Of a stretch of DNA of 7,893 nt, positions 1 to 7,011 are shown in pieces. The notes below the pieces were generated by a model. That model saw only the letters and a list, made by a program, of their open reading frames with translations. It was not told the DNA's origin and searched no databases. Position 1 is the stretch's first letter. Every line of letters begins with the position of its first letter. Source of the DNA: Alphaproteobacteria bacterium (GTDB taxonomy: Bacteria > Pseudomonadota > Alphaproteobacteria > Micropepsales > Micropepsaceae); NCBI GenBank assembly GCA_017307315.1, contig JAFKFF010000054.1, positions 1 through 7,893 on the forward strand, given 5' to 3'. A program made the translations under genes and the position numbers.

Positions 1-2
1 GC

Positions 3-437
3 GCCACCACCGGCATCAACGGCCAAGTTCATGCCACGCCGCCATCGACGGCCCCGGCGACAGATACGGCGTCCGCGGCGACCCGGCGCGCGGAAGGCGC
101 CGCGAACAATGCGACGGATTCGGTGGAGAAAAAGGCGGAAGCGGCCCAGAACATCGCGACCTCAACCCTCAACAACGCCGCCTCGGCCGAGGCCAGCGGC
201 TCGACGAATGCAAATGCGATGGGCCAGAACGCCGGAGCATCGGCAAGCCTGTCGACGCCCCGCGCCACCGGCACGGCCTCCAGCGCCACGCAGCACGCCA
301 TGGGCGTGGGCAATAGCGGCCTGAACAATACCGAGGCCGCGACCAATGATGCGCAAGCACAAGCCGCGCAGGATCTCAACCGTCAGCCCTCCGCTTCGGC
401 TTCGGTTGATGGCTCGGCGAGCGGCGCCGTCAAATAG
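3..437 (+). CDS. Ala/Ser/Thr/Asn-rich low-complexity protein, 5'-partial
   Basis: This is the last 144 codons of a gene that begins before the window; the frame is open from base 3 to a TAG at 435-437. G or C dominates the third codon position, which supports the frame. The visible part contains no Cys, Phe, Tyr or Trp and about one quarter Ala (38 of 144), with much Ser, Thr, Asn, Gly and Gln. It is therefore probably disordered. I see no membrane segment and no recognised domain. A GTG at 123 could begin a shorter 104-residue product, but the same composition continues upstream of it, so a longer protein cut by the window edge is more likely. The N-terminus, where any export signal would be, is missing. 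I do not recognise the family and assign no function. An intrinsic terminator follows. Confidence 0.6.
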   Translation, partial: ATTGINGQVHATPPSTAPATDTASAATRRAEGAANNATDSVEKKAEAAQNIATSTLNNAASAEASGSTNANAMGQNAGASASLSTPRATGTASSATQHAMGVGNSGLNNTEAATNDAQAQAAQDLNRQPSASASVDGSASGAVK

Positions 438-483
438 CGATCCCGCACCCTCGGGTCCGTCAGCGGACGCGATGCGGAAGAAG

Positions 484-523
484 GCGGCCGGACGCGTCGA
501 GCGCCCGGCCGCTTTTCTATTTT
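484..523 (+). terminator. Rho-independent terminator
   Basis: A perfect 8-bp GC stem (GCGGCCGG at 484-491 with CCGGCCGC at 505-512) can extend inward by CGC/GCG past one mismatch. It is followed directly by TTTTCTATTTT (513-523). It lies 46 bases after the stop of the upstream partial gene and ends 43 bases before the acyl-CoA dehydrogenase start, so it probably separates the two transcription units. Confidence 0.85.
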
Positions 524-553
524 CCGCCCCCGGCGTACAAAAAGCGATATCGC

Positions 554-559
554 AAGGGA
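554..559 (+). promoter_or_regulatory. Ribosome binding site of the acyl-CoA dehydrogenase gene
   Basis: AAGGGA lies 7 bases before the ATG at 567. This is good Shine-Dalgarno spacing and supports that start. The preceding ten bases (544-553, GCGATATCGC) form a perfect palindrome. A TACAAA at 536-541 is a possible but weak -10 box with no convincing -35. Confidence 0.7.
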
Positions 560-566
560 TTTCGAC

Positions 567-2369
567 ATGCCGATCTATCGCGCGCCGGTTGAGGATTACC
601 GCTTCCTGATCCACGATTTTCTGGAAGCGGAAAAACACCGCGACCTGCCGCAATTCGAAGACCTCGCCCCTGACCTGATCGACGACATTCTGAAGAATGC
701 GGGCAAGTTCTGCGAGGAGGTGTTCCAGCCGATCAACCAGTCCGGCGACGAGGAAGGCTGTCATTTCGAGAATGGCGTGGTGCGCACGCCCAAGGGCTTC
801 CAGGACGCCTATCGCGCCTATAGCGAAGGCGGCTGGGGCGGCCTGTCGGCGCCAGCCGAACATGGCGGCTCAAACATGCCGGTGGTGATGAGCATGGCGG
901 TGGGCGAGATGGCGATGGCCGCGAACCAGTCGCTGGCCATGTATCCTGGCCTCACCTCCGCCGCCTATGGCGCCCTCATCGCCACCGGGGCGGATTGGAT
1001 GAAGCAACACATCGTGCCGCGCATGGTGTCGGGCGAATGGGCCGGCACCATGTGCCTGACGGAATCCGGTTGCGGCACCGATTTGCGCCTGATGAAGACA
1101 AGGGCGGTGGAGCAGCCGGACGGGACCTATCGCGTCACCGGCACCAAGATCTTCATCTCCGGCGGCGACCAGGACCTCACCGACAACATCATCCATATGG
1201 TGATCGCCAAAATTCCCGACGCCGACGGCAAGATCCATGACGATCTTTCCACCGTGAATTTCTTCATGGTGCCGAAAATCCTGGTCGGCGAAGACGGCAA
1301 GGCCGGTACCCGCAATGGCGTGACGGTGGGCGGCATCGAGCACAAGATGGGCATCAAGGGCCAGGCGACCTGCGTGCTGAATTTCGACAATGCCGTCGCC
1401 TGGCGCCTGGGACCCAAGCCCGAGCCGCTCAAGCCGGGCGAGAAGCGCTCCGCCTCCGCCGGGATGGCGGGCATGTTCGGGATGATGAACGCGGCGCGGC
1501 TGGGCGTGGGCGTGCAAGGCATCGCCATCGGCGATGTCGCCTATCAGAACGGCTATGCCTATGCCCATGAGCGGCGCGTCGGCCACGCCCTCACCGGCCC
1601 GGCCGAGCCCGACCAGCCCGCCGACCTGGAAATCGTCCATCCCGATGTGAAACGCATGCTGCTGCATGCGCGCAGCTTCGTGGAAGGGGGCCGGGCGTTG
1701 GCCGCCTGGACCGCGTTCAACATGTCGCTGGCCCAATCCAAGCGCGAGGATGCGGCGACCGCCGGATTGCTGGCCGACCTGATGACCCCGGTGCTGAAGG
1801 CTTTCTGCACCGACATGGGATTCGAGGCCGCCAATCTCGCCATGCAATGCTATGGCGGGCACGGCTATATCCGCGACAATGGCGTGGAACAGTTCGTCCG
1901 CGACGGTCGCATCAACCAGACCTATGAAGGCGCCAATGGCGTGCAGGCGATGGATCTGGTGGGCCGAAAGCTGGGCCGCAAGGGCGGCGCGGCGCCCCTG
2001 GCCCTGTTCGGCGCGCTGACCGGCTGGCTGGCGGAAAACGAAAAGGACGAAGCGCTGGCGCCTTACACCAGGGGCCTGAAGCGCAGCGTCGAAGCCTTGC
2101 AAGCCGCCACCATGTGGCTGGCACAGAACGGGATCAAGAATCCCAACGATGCCGGCGCCGGCGCCTCCGACTATCTGCGCTTGATGGGCATCACCATGCT
2201 GGCCTGGATGTGGGCCCGCATGGCCAAGCTCTCCATAGGCAAGGACACGTCGTTCCACAAAGAGAAGCTCATCAGCGCCCGTTACTGGATGGAGCGCATG
2301 GTGCCGGAATGTTCGCTGCTGCTGGAACGCATCCAGGCGGGCAGCGCCAATGTGATGGAATTCGCTTAG
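567..2369 (+). CDS. Acyl-CoA dehydrogenase, large DmdC-like class (600 aa)
   Basis: A flavoprotein that should catalyse FAD-dependent alpha,beta-dehydrogenation of an acyl-CoA, passing electrons to ETF. The 600-residue length fits the long class that includes DmdC (3-methylmercaptopropionyl-CoA dehydrogenase) and several fatty acyl-CoA dehydrogenases, rather than the roughly 380-residue MCAD type. In order: a short N-terminal extension with the YRAPVEDYRFL signature (about 4-35), the helical N-domain (about 75-157), the beta domain opening with MCLTESGCGTDL (162-173), the helical C-domain with CYGGHGYIRDNG, and the extra C-terminal domain of this class (about 470-595). Glu454 in TYEGANGVQ aligns with the catalytic base of the superfamily (MCAD Glu376). 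The ATG has a well-placed AAGGGA. The substrate cannot be read from sequence: DmdC activity is one option, medium- or long-chain beta-oxidation another. It appears to be a single-gene unit, with a terminator upstream and a convergent gene downstream. Confidence 0.93.
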   Translation: MPIYRAPVEDYRFLIHDFLEAEKHRDLPQFEDLAPDLIDDILKNAGKFCEEVFQPINQSGDEEGCHFENGVVRTPKGFQDAYRAYSEGGWGGLSAPAEHGGSNMPVVMSMAVGEMAMAANQSLAMYPGLTSAAYGALIATGADWMKQHIVPRMVSGEWAGTMCLTESGCGTDLRLMKTRAVEQPDGTYRVTGTKIFISGGDQDLTDNIIHMVIAKIPDADGKIHDDLSTVNFFMVPKILVGEDGKAGTRNGVTVGGIEHKMGIKGQATCVLNFDNAVAWRLGPKPEPLKPGEKRSASAGMAGMFGMMNAARLGVGVQGIAIGDVAYQNGYAYAHERRVGHALTGPAEPDQPADLEIVHPDVKRMLLHARSFVEGGRALAAWTAFNMSLAQSKREDAATAGLLADLMTPVLKAFCTDMGFEAANLAMQCYGGHGYIRDNGVEQFVRDGRINQTYEGANGVQAMDLVGRKLGRKGGAAPLALFGALTGWLAENEKDEALAPYTRGLKRSVEALQAATMWLAQNGIKNPNDAGAGASDYLRLMGITMLAWMWARMAKLSIGKDTSFHKEKLISARYWMERMVPECSLLLERIQAGSANVMEFA

Positions 2370-2677
2370 ATCGCCCTGTCGAGCCGCGCGAGCAGCACAT
2401 CCGGCGCGCCCGTCAGTTCGACGATTTTCGTGCGGGCGGCATGTCCGGACCGGATGACCACGTCCTTCTTGCGCAGATCCAGCAGCTCCGCCAGGAACGC
2501 GATGAGCGCCTCGTTCGCGGCGCCATCGACCGGCGGCGCCGCCAGCCGGATCCGCAACACGGGACGCCCGTCGGCATCGGCGCCGACACCATCCAGGCCG
2601 TCGCGCCCGGCGCGCGGCGTCAAGCGCACCGCCAACCGCACCCCACCCGCAAGGGCGCTGTACGGTTTCGCCGTCAC
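2366..2677 (-). CDS. yggU: DUF167 / YggU family protein
   Basis: A 103-residue protein of the small, widespread DUF167 (YggU) family, whose biochemical role is not established. The family signatures are visible: VRLTPRAGRDG near residues 17-27, LRIRLAAPPVDGAANEAL near 41-58, and VVIRSGHAARTKIVELTG at 73-90. The length is normal for the family. It starts with GTG at 2677, overlapping the TGA of mfd by 4 bases (GTGA). A GAGG four bases upstream, inside the end of mfd, can serve as ribosome binding site, so it is probably translated by coupling to mfd. Its TAA (2366-2368) overlaps the TAG of the convergent acyl-CoA dehydrogenase gene. No intrinsic terminator is visible after it, so transcripts may run on antisense to that gene. 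The family call is firm; the symbol is taken from the E. coli family member. Confidence 0.9.
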   Translation of the reverse strand: MTAKPYSALAGGVRLAVRLTPRAGRDGLDGVGADADGRPVLRIRLAAPPVDGAANEALIAFLAELLDLRKKDVVIRSGHAARTKIVELTGAPDVLLARLDRAI

Positions 2678-5600
2678 GCCGCCTCGGCCAGTTTCGCCAA
2701 CTGCCCCAAAAGCGCCTTGGCGCCCTTCAGCCGGTCGTCCGGCGTCGGCCAGTCGCGGCTGACCACGATCTTCTGGTCGGGCCGGACCTTCATGGTGCCG
2801 CTATGCTGGTTGATCAGCTTGATCAGCGCCACCGGATTGGCGAAGGCGTTGTTGCGGAAGGCGATGGTGCCGCCCTTGGGTCCGGCATCGATCTTCTCCA
2901 CCCCCGCCGCCAGCGCCAGCTGCTTGATCGCCACGATTTCCAAGAGATGCGTGACCTCTTCCGGCAAGGGGCCGAAACGGTCGATCATCTCGGCCGCGAA
3001 GCCGTCGATGTCGGCGCGCGCTTCCAGCCCCGACAGCCGGCGATAGAGCGACATGCGCACATTGAGGTCGGCGACATAACTTTCCGGGATCAGCACAGAC
3101 GCGCCCAGATTGATCGCGGGCGACCATTGATCCTCGGCCTCCCTGCCGTCGCCGCCTTCGCGCAAGGACGACACCGCCTCTTCCAGCATCTCCTGGTAAA
3201 GCTCGATGCCGACTTCGCGGACATGGCCGGACTGTTCCTCGCCCAGAAGGTTGCCGGCGCCGCGGATGTCCATGTCGTGGCTGGCGACGGAAAAGCCCGC
3301 CCCCAACTGGTCCAGCGACTGCAGCACTTCCAGCCGCCGTGTCGCGGTGTCGGTGAGTTTCTTGTCCGGCGGCGTGGTGAGATAGGCGTAGGCCCGCGCC
3401 TTGGAGCGGCCGATGCGCCCTCGGATCTGGTAGAGCTGCGACAGGCCGAACATGTCAGCGCGCTGCACGATCATGGTGTTTGCGGTCGGGATATCGAGAC
3501 CCGATTCCACGATATTGGTGGAGATCAGCACGTCGATCTTGCGCTCGTAGAAGGCGGTCATCACCTCTTCCAGCACCGACGGGCTCATCTGGCCATGGGC
3601 CACCGCGGTCTTCACTTCTGGCACGGTCGCCTTCAAGAAGGCCTCGGCCTCGCGCAGGTCGGCGATCCGCGGCGCCACGAAGAAGGACTGGCCGCCGCGA
3701 TAATGCTCGCGCAGCAAAGCCTCGCGCACCACCAGGGGGTCGAACGGCGTCACGAAGGTGCGCACCGCCAGCCGGTCGATCGGCGGGGTGGTGATCAGCG
3801 ACAGGTCGCGCACGCCCGACAGTGCCAGCTGCAAGGTGCGCGGGATCGGCGTCGCCGTCAGGGTCAGGACATGCACATCGGCTTTGAGATTCTTCATCCG
3901 CTCCTTGTGCACCACACCGAAATGCTGCTCCTCGTCCACGATGACCAGACCCAGCCGCTTGAAGGTGATGCTTTCCGCCAGGAGCGCATGGGTGCCGACC
4001 ACCACATCCACCGTGCCGTCCGCCAGCGCCGCCTTGGTCTGGCGCGCCTCCTTGGCATCCACGAAACGGGAGAGCTGGCGTACTTTCAGGGGAAAGCCGG
4101 CGAAGCGTTCCGCGAAGCCGCGATAATGCTGGCGCGCCAGCAAGGTGGTGGGCACCACCACCGCCACCTGCTCGCCCGCCATGGCCGCGACGAAAGCGGT
4201 GCGCAGCGCCACTTCGGTCTTGCCGAAGCCGACATCGCCGCACACCAGCCGGTCCATCGGCCGACCCTTGCCCAGATCGGCGATGGCCTTCTCCTGATCT
4301 TCGGTCTCCTGGTAGGGAAAGCGGGCGCAGAATTCGTCATAGAGCCCGTGCGGCGGCTCGACCGGCGGCAGAGCTCTCAACTCGCGCGCCGCCGCGATGC
4401 GGATGAGTTCGGCCGCGATGGCGCGAACCCGCTCCTTCATCTTGGCTTTGCGTTGCTGCCAGCCGGCGCCCCCCAACCGGTCGAGTTGCGCATGCCCTTC
4501 GTCCGAGCCGTAGCGGGTCAGAAGCTCGATATTTTCCACCGGCAGGAAAAGCTTGCCGCCGTCATACTGGAGTTCCAGGCAGTCATGCGGCGCGCCCAGC
4601 GCCTCGATCGCCTTCAGGCCCAGATAGCGGCCCACGCCATGCTCGATATGGGTGACCAGATCGCCCGGTGCCAGGGCGGATACTTCCGACAGGAAATTCT
4701 GCGCCCGGCGCTGGCGCGCCTGCGCCCGCACCATGCGGTCACCCAGCACGTCCTGTTCGCTGAGGACTGCGAAGTCCGGCGCCTCGAAGCCGTGCTCGAT
4801 GCCCAGACAGGCCAGCGCCACGGCAGCGCGGTCCAGGGTCAGAGCATCGGGCCAGTTTTCCACCCGCCGGATCGCCGCGATCCCGTGATCGGTGAGGACA
4901 CCGCCCATGCGCTCCGCCGAACCGTCCGTCCAACTGGCCACCAGGACCCGCTTGCCGGCTTGCTGCAGAACTTGAAGATGATCCGCTGCCACCTGGAAAA
5001 CATTGAGATTTCCGCCCACACGCTCCGGGGCAAAGTCCCGCCCCTGGCGCCCGCCGGCATCCACGCTCGTCTTGCCTTCCGGGGCCTGGAACGGGGTGAG
5101 GTCGCGCACCAGATGCCGCGCCAACGCCGCTTTCCAATCCGCGTCGGAGAGATAGAGGGTCGCCGGTTTCAGCGGCTTGTAGGGCGGCGCCTTGATCTTG
5201 GCTTCGCCATCCTGGTCCCGGAACTGGCGGCGGGTGTCGTAGCACTCCTCCACCAGCTCCAGCCGGGCCGCCTTGGCTTCTTCGGCCTGGTGCCCCAGCA
5301 GAATCAGGCCGCGCGGCAGGTAGTCGAAGAGGGTATCGAGCCCGTCATAGAAAAGCGGCAGCCAATGCTCCATGCCCTGCGCCTTGCGGCCGGCGCTGAC
5401 GCTTTCATACAGGGGATCATCGCCGGCGGGGCCGAAGGCGGCGACATAGCCGCTGCGGAACCGGCTGATGGAGGCGTCCGTCAAGGGCGCTTCGCTGGCC
5501 GGCAGCAACAGGATCCGGTCCACCGTCTCGTTCGACAATTGGCTGGCCGCGTCGAATGCGCGGATCGCGTCGAGTGTTTCGCCGAAGAAATCCAGCCGCA

Positions 5601-6138
5601 GCGGATCGTCGGTCCCCGGCGGCCACAGATCGACGATGCCGCCGCGCAAGGCGAAATCGCCCGGGTCGCGCACCGTGCCGGCGCGGACATACCCATTGCC
5701 GGCCAGAAAGGCGACCAGGGCGTCACGGTCCACATTTTCGCCCACCCGCGCGGCAAAGCTGGCTTCGGCAATGACGGATCGTGGCGGCACCTGTTGCAGG
5801 ATCGCCGCCACGCTGGTGACAATGACAGATGCCTCGTCGAGCCCCTTGGCCAGCGCCGCCAGGGTCGCCAGGCGCGCGCTTTCGATATCCGGCTTAGGCG
5901 ACACGCGGTCATAGGGAAGGCAATCCCAGGCCGGGAATGCCAGCCGCTTCATGTCCGGCGCGAAGAACGCCGCAGCCGCCGCGAACGCTTCGGCCTGCGC
6001 CTCATCGCTGGTCACGAACAAGACCGGCGCCTTGCGCCGCCGCGCCGCCTCCACCGCCAGCCAGGCGTCATAGCCTGCCGGTGCGCCGGAAACGGTCAGC
6101 CGGCCATCGGCCTTGGCGATGTAATCTATGCGTTCCAC
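2674..6138 (-). CDS. mfd: Transcription-repair coupling factor Mfd
   Basis: An ATP-driven DNA translocase that recognises RNA polymerase stalled at lesions, displaces it and recruits UvrA for nucleotide excision repair. At 1154 residues it is full length for the family. In order: a UvrB-like N-terminal region (about 1-350) with an altered, non-catalytic nucleotide site; the RNA-polymerase interaction domain (about 491-545, with DLVTHIEHGVGRYLGL); a Q-motif-like FPYQETEDQ (607-615); Walker A GDVGFGKT (634-641, Lys640); DEEQ box (735-738); TATPIPRTLQLAL; motif VI QIRGRIGRS (904-912); and a C-terminal TRCF domain (about 1008-1154). All helicase motifs appear intact, with no frameshift. The start is GTG at 6138, chosen because AAGGA lies 6 bases upstream and the N-terminus matches the family. 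It overlaps the end of sdhE by 13 bases, and its own stop overlaps the yggU start. Probably cotranscribed with both. Confidence 0.97.
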   Translation of the reverse strand: MERIDYIAKADGRLTVSGAPAGYDAWLAVEAARRRKAPVLFVTSDEAQAEAFAAAAAFFAPDMKRLAFPAWDCLPYDRVSPKPDIESARLATLAALAKGLDEASVIVTSVAAILQQVPPRSVIAEASFAARVGENVDRDALVAFLAGNGYVRAGTVRDPGDFALRGGIVDLWPPGTDDPLRLDFFGETLDAIRAFDAASQLSNETVDRILLLPASEAPLTDASISRFRSGYVAAFGPAGDDPLYESVSAGRKAQGMEHWLPLFYDGLDTLFDYLPRGLILLGHQAEEAKAARLELVEECYDTRRQFRDQDGEAKIKAPPYKPLKPATLYLSDADWKAALARHLVRDLTPFQAPEGKTSVDAGGRQGRDFAPERVGGNLNVFQVAADHLQVLQQAGKRVLVASWTDGSAERMGGVLTDHGIAAIRRVENWPDALTLDRAAVALACLGIEHGFEAPDFAVLSEQDVLGDRMVRAQARQRRAQNFLSEVSALAPGDLVTHIEHGVGRYLGLKAIEALGAPHDCLELQYDGGKLFLPVENIELLTRYGSDEGHAQLDRLGGAGWQQRKAKMKERVRAIAAELIRIAAARELRALPPVEPPHGLYDEFCARFPYQETEDQEKAIADLGKGRPMDRLVCGDVGFGKTEVALRTAFVAAMAGEQVAVVVPTTLLARQHYRGFAERFAGFPLKVRQLSRFVDAKEARQTKAALADGTVDVVVGTHALLAESITFKRLGLVIVDEEQHFGVVHKERMKNLKADVHVLTLTATPIPRTLQLALSGVRDLSLITTPPIDRLAVRTFVTPFDPLVVREALLREHYRGGQSFFVAPRIADLREAEAFLKATVPEVKTAVAHGQMSPSVLEEVMTAFYERKIDVLISTNIVESGLDIPTANTMIVQRADMFGLSQLYQIRGRIGRSKARAYAYLTTPPDKKLTDTATRRLEVLQSLDQLGAGFSVASHDMDIRGAGNLLGEEQSGHVREVGIELYQEMLEEAVSSLREGGDGREAEDQWSPAINLGASVLIPESYVADLNVRMSLYRRLSGLEARADIDGFAAEMIDRFGPLPEEVTHLLEIVAIKQLALAAGVEKIDAGPKGGTIAFRNNAFANPVALIKLINQHSGTMKVRPDQKIVVSRDWPTPDDRLKGAKALLGQLAKLAEAA

Positions 6139-6422
6139 TTGGGGTCCTTGCGGCCGCAGACGGCCTTGAGCCCCGCAAAGACCGGATTGTCATAGGCGGC
6201 GGGAACCGGCTCCGCGCCGCGCAGCCAGGCATAGACTTCCTGGTCCGGCGCCACGAGCAGGGCTTCGAACTGGTCCAGTTCCGCTTCGTTCAGACCCCAT
6301 AAGGCCGCTTCCGCGTAGGCGCCGAAGATCAGGTCGACTTCCTTGAAGCCGCGGCGCTGCGCGCGAAACAAAAGCCGTTTGCGGCGGTTCTCCGAAGAGC
6401 CACCTTTTTCGCTGTCATCCAT
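6126..6422 (-). CDS. sdhE: FAD assembly factor SdhE (succinate dehydrogenase flavinylation)
   Basis: A small cytoplasmic factor that in bacteria (SdhE/YgfY) and mitochondria (Sdh5/SDHAF2) promotes covalent attachment of FAD to the flavoprotein subunit of succinate dehydrogenase. With the ATG at 6422 it has 98 residues, close to the usual 85-100. The defining RGxxE motif is present as RRGFKEVDLIFG, with R24, G25 and E28. The remainder is the acidic helical domain typical of the family, including LNEAELDQFEALL and a VYAWL segment. A longer reading from TTG at 6458 (110 residues) adds a non-conserved segment. I prefer the ATG because of the family length and because a promoter-like sequence covers the TTG. 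There is no good Shine-Dalgarno before the ATG, which fits a leaderless message. Its stop lies inside the mfd gene start. No sdh structural genes are in the window, so the partner is encoded elsewhere. Confidence 0.9.
   Translation of the reverse strand: MDDSEKGGSSENRRKRLLFRAQRRGFKEVDLIFGAYAEAALWGLNEAELDQFEALLVAPDQEVYAWLRGAEPVPAAYDNPVFAGLKAVCGRKDPKWNA
6145..6149 (-). promoter_or_regulatory. Ribosome binding site of mfd
   Basis: On the minus strand AAGGA (6149 to 6145) lies 6 bases before the GTG at 6138. It supports that GTG over other starts. The site lies inside the last codons of sdhE, so ribosomes finishing sdhE would pass over it, which is consistent with translational coupling. Confidence 0.7.
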
Positions 6423-6429
6423 GCGCGGG

Positions 6430-6458
6430 GATATAGCCCTGCCCTCTGTCGCGGACAA
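6430..6458 (-). promoter_or_regulatory. Putative sigma70-type promoter of sdhE-mfd-yggU
   Basis: On the minus strand TTGTCC (6458-6453) and TATATC (6435-6430) are separated by exactly 17 bases, each matching 4 of 6 consensus positions. Only 7 bases separate the -10 box from the sdhE ATG at 6422, so transcription would start at or next to the ATG. The -35 box begins 6 bases after the gmhB stop. This is predicted from sequence alone. Confidence 0.45.
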
Positions 6459-6464
6459 CAGGCT

Positions 6465-6992
6465 TCAGATGGCAGCGCCGCGCTGGCGCAGCGCTGCGAC
6501 GACAAGCTCGTAAAGGCTGCCGCCGCGATAATGGTAGGCGTCGATGGAGGCGCGCGCGGCAGCTTCCAGGTCGCTTTCGCGGTCCCCGACGAGGAAGCTC
6601 CTCGCCTGGTCCACCGGCCAGCGGGACATCAGATCCAGGATCATGCCCGGGCCAGGTTTGCGATGGGGGGAATCCTGCCGATACGCCTCCAGCCTGGCTT
6701 CGGGGTGGTAGGGACAGAAGACATATTCGTCGATACGGCCACCCTGTTCCCCGAGATGCGCGCTCATCTGCGCGTGGAAGGCCCGTACGTCCGCTTCGCT
6801 ATGATAGCCGTGCCCGATGCCGGCCTGGTTGGTCACCACGAACGCGAACCAGCCGGCCTGGTTCACGGCACGGACCGCGGCAGCAGCTCCATCGATCCAG
6901 CGCAAATGCTCCGGACGGTGCACGAACCCGTCATCGACATTTAAAACGCCGTCGCGGTCGAAGAAAACCGCGGGGCGACGGGCGCCGTTCAT
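6465..6992 (-). CDS. gmhB: HAD-IIIA phosphatase, GmhB-like (heptose bisphosphate phosphatase)
   Basis: Probably D-glycero-D-manno-heptose 1,7-bisphosphate 7-phosphatase, the step after the kinase in ADP- or GDP-heptose synthesis. With the ATG at 6992 it has 175 residues. HAD motifs are complete: FFDRDGVLN with nucleophile Asp12 and acid/base Asp14, VVTNQAG with Thr54, RKPGPGM with Lys112, and GDRESD with Asp137 and Asp141. The structural zinc site of the E. coli enzyme (Cys92, His94, Cys107, Cys109) is mostly lost: aligned residues are Cys93, Tyr95, Ser108 and His110. An earlier ATG at 7037 would add 15 unconserved residues and overlap gmhA by 26 bases; I chose 6992 because the family starts just before the FFDRDG motif, although neither start has a clear Shine-Dalgarno. 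The gene follows gmhA directly, which supports a heptose role over the related histidinol-phosphatase activity. Its exact substrate anomer is open. Confidence 0.85.
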   Translation of the reverse strand: MNGARRPAVFFDRDGVLNVDDGFVHRPEHLRWIDGAAAAVRAVNQAGWFAFVVTNQAGIGHGYHSEADVRAFHAQMSAHLGEQGGRIDEYVFCPYHPEARLEAYRQDSPHRKPGPGMILDLMSRWPVDQARSFLVGDRESDLEAAARASIDAYHYRGGSLYELVVAALRQRGAAI

Positions 6993-7011
6993 GGCCAGGA
7001 CTTTCGCCGGA

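Noticed and set aside
31..324. A + strand Arg/Pro-rich frame of 97 codons overlapping the left partial gene
   Set aside because: The composition is that of a shifted frame over GC-rich sequence. The frame ending at 437 has better codon-position bias and is followed by a terminator.
162..863. A 233-codon - strand frame covering the left intergenic region
   Set aside because: It lies antisense to the partial low-complexity gene, the terminator and the start of the acyl-CoA dehydrogenase gene, and shows no domain or credible start context.
870..2258. An open frame of 462 codons on the - strand, antisense to the acyl-CoA dehydrogenase gene
   Set aside because: Same antisense effect of codon bias. 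The His/Gly/Ala-rich translation matches no family I know, while the + strand encodes an intact enzyme.
2114..3046. A 310-codon + strand frame spanning the end of the acyl-CoA dehydrogenase gene, yggU and the end of mfd
   Set aside because: It crosses three well-supported genes in a non-coding frame, and its product is Arg/His-rich without motifs.
2803..6195. An open frame of 1130 codons on the + strand, antisense to mfd and part of sdhE
   Set aside because: The opposite strand encodes a complete Mfd with all motifs. Long stop-free antisense frames arise from G/C-ending codons in GC-rich genes. The translation is His/Arg/Gln-rich with no recognisable domain.
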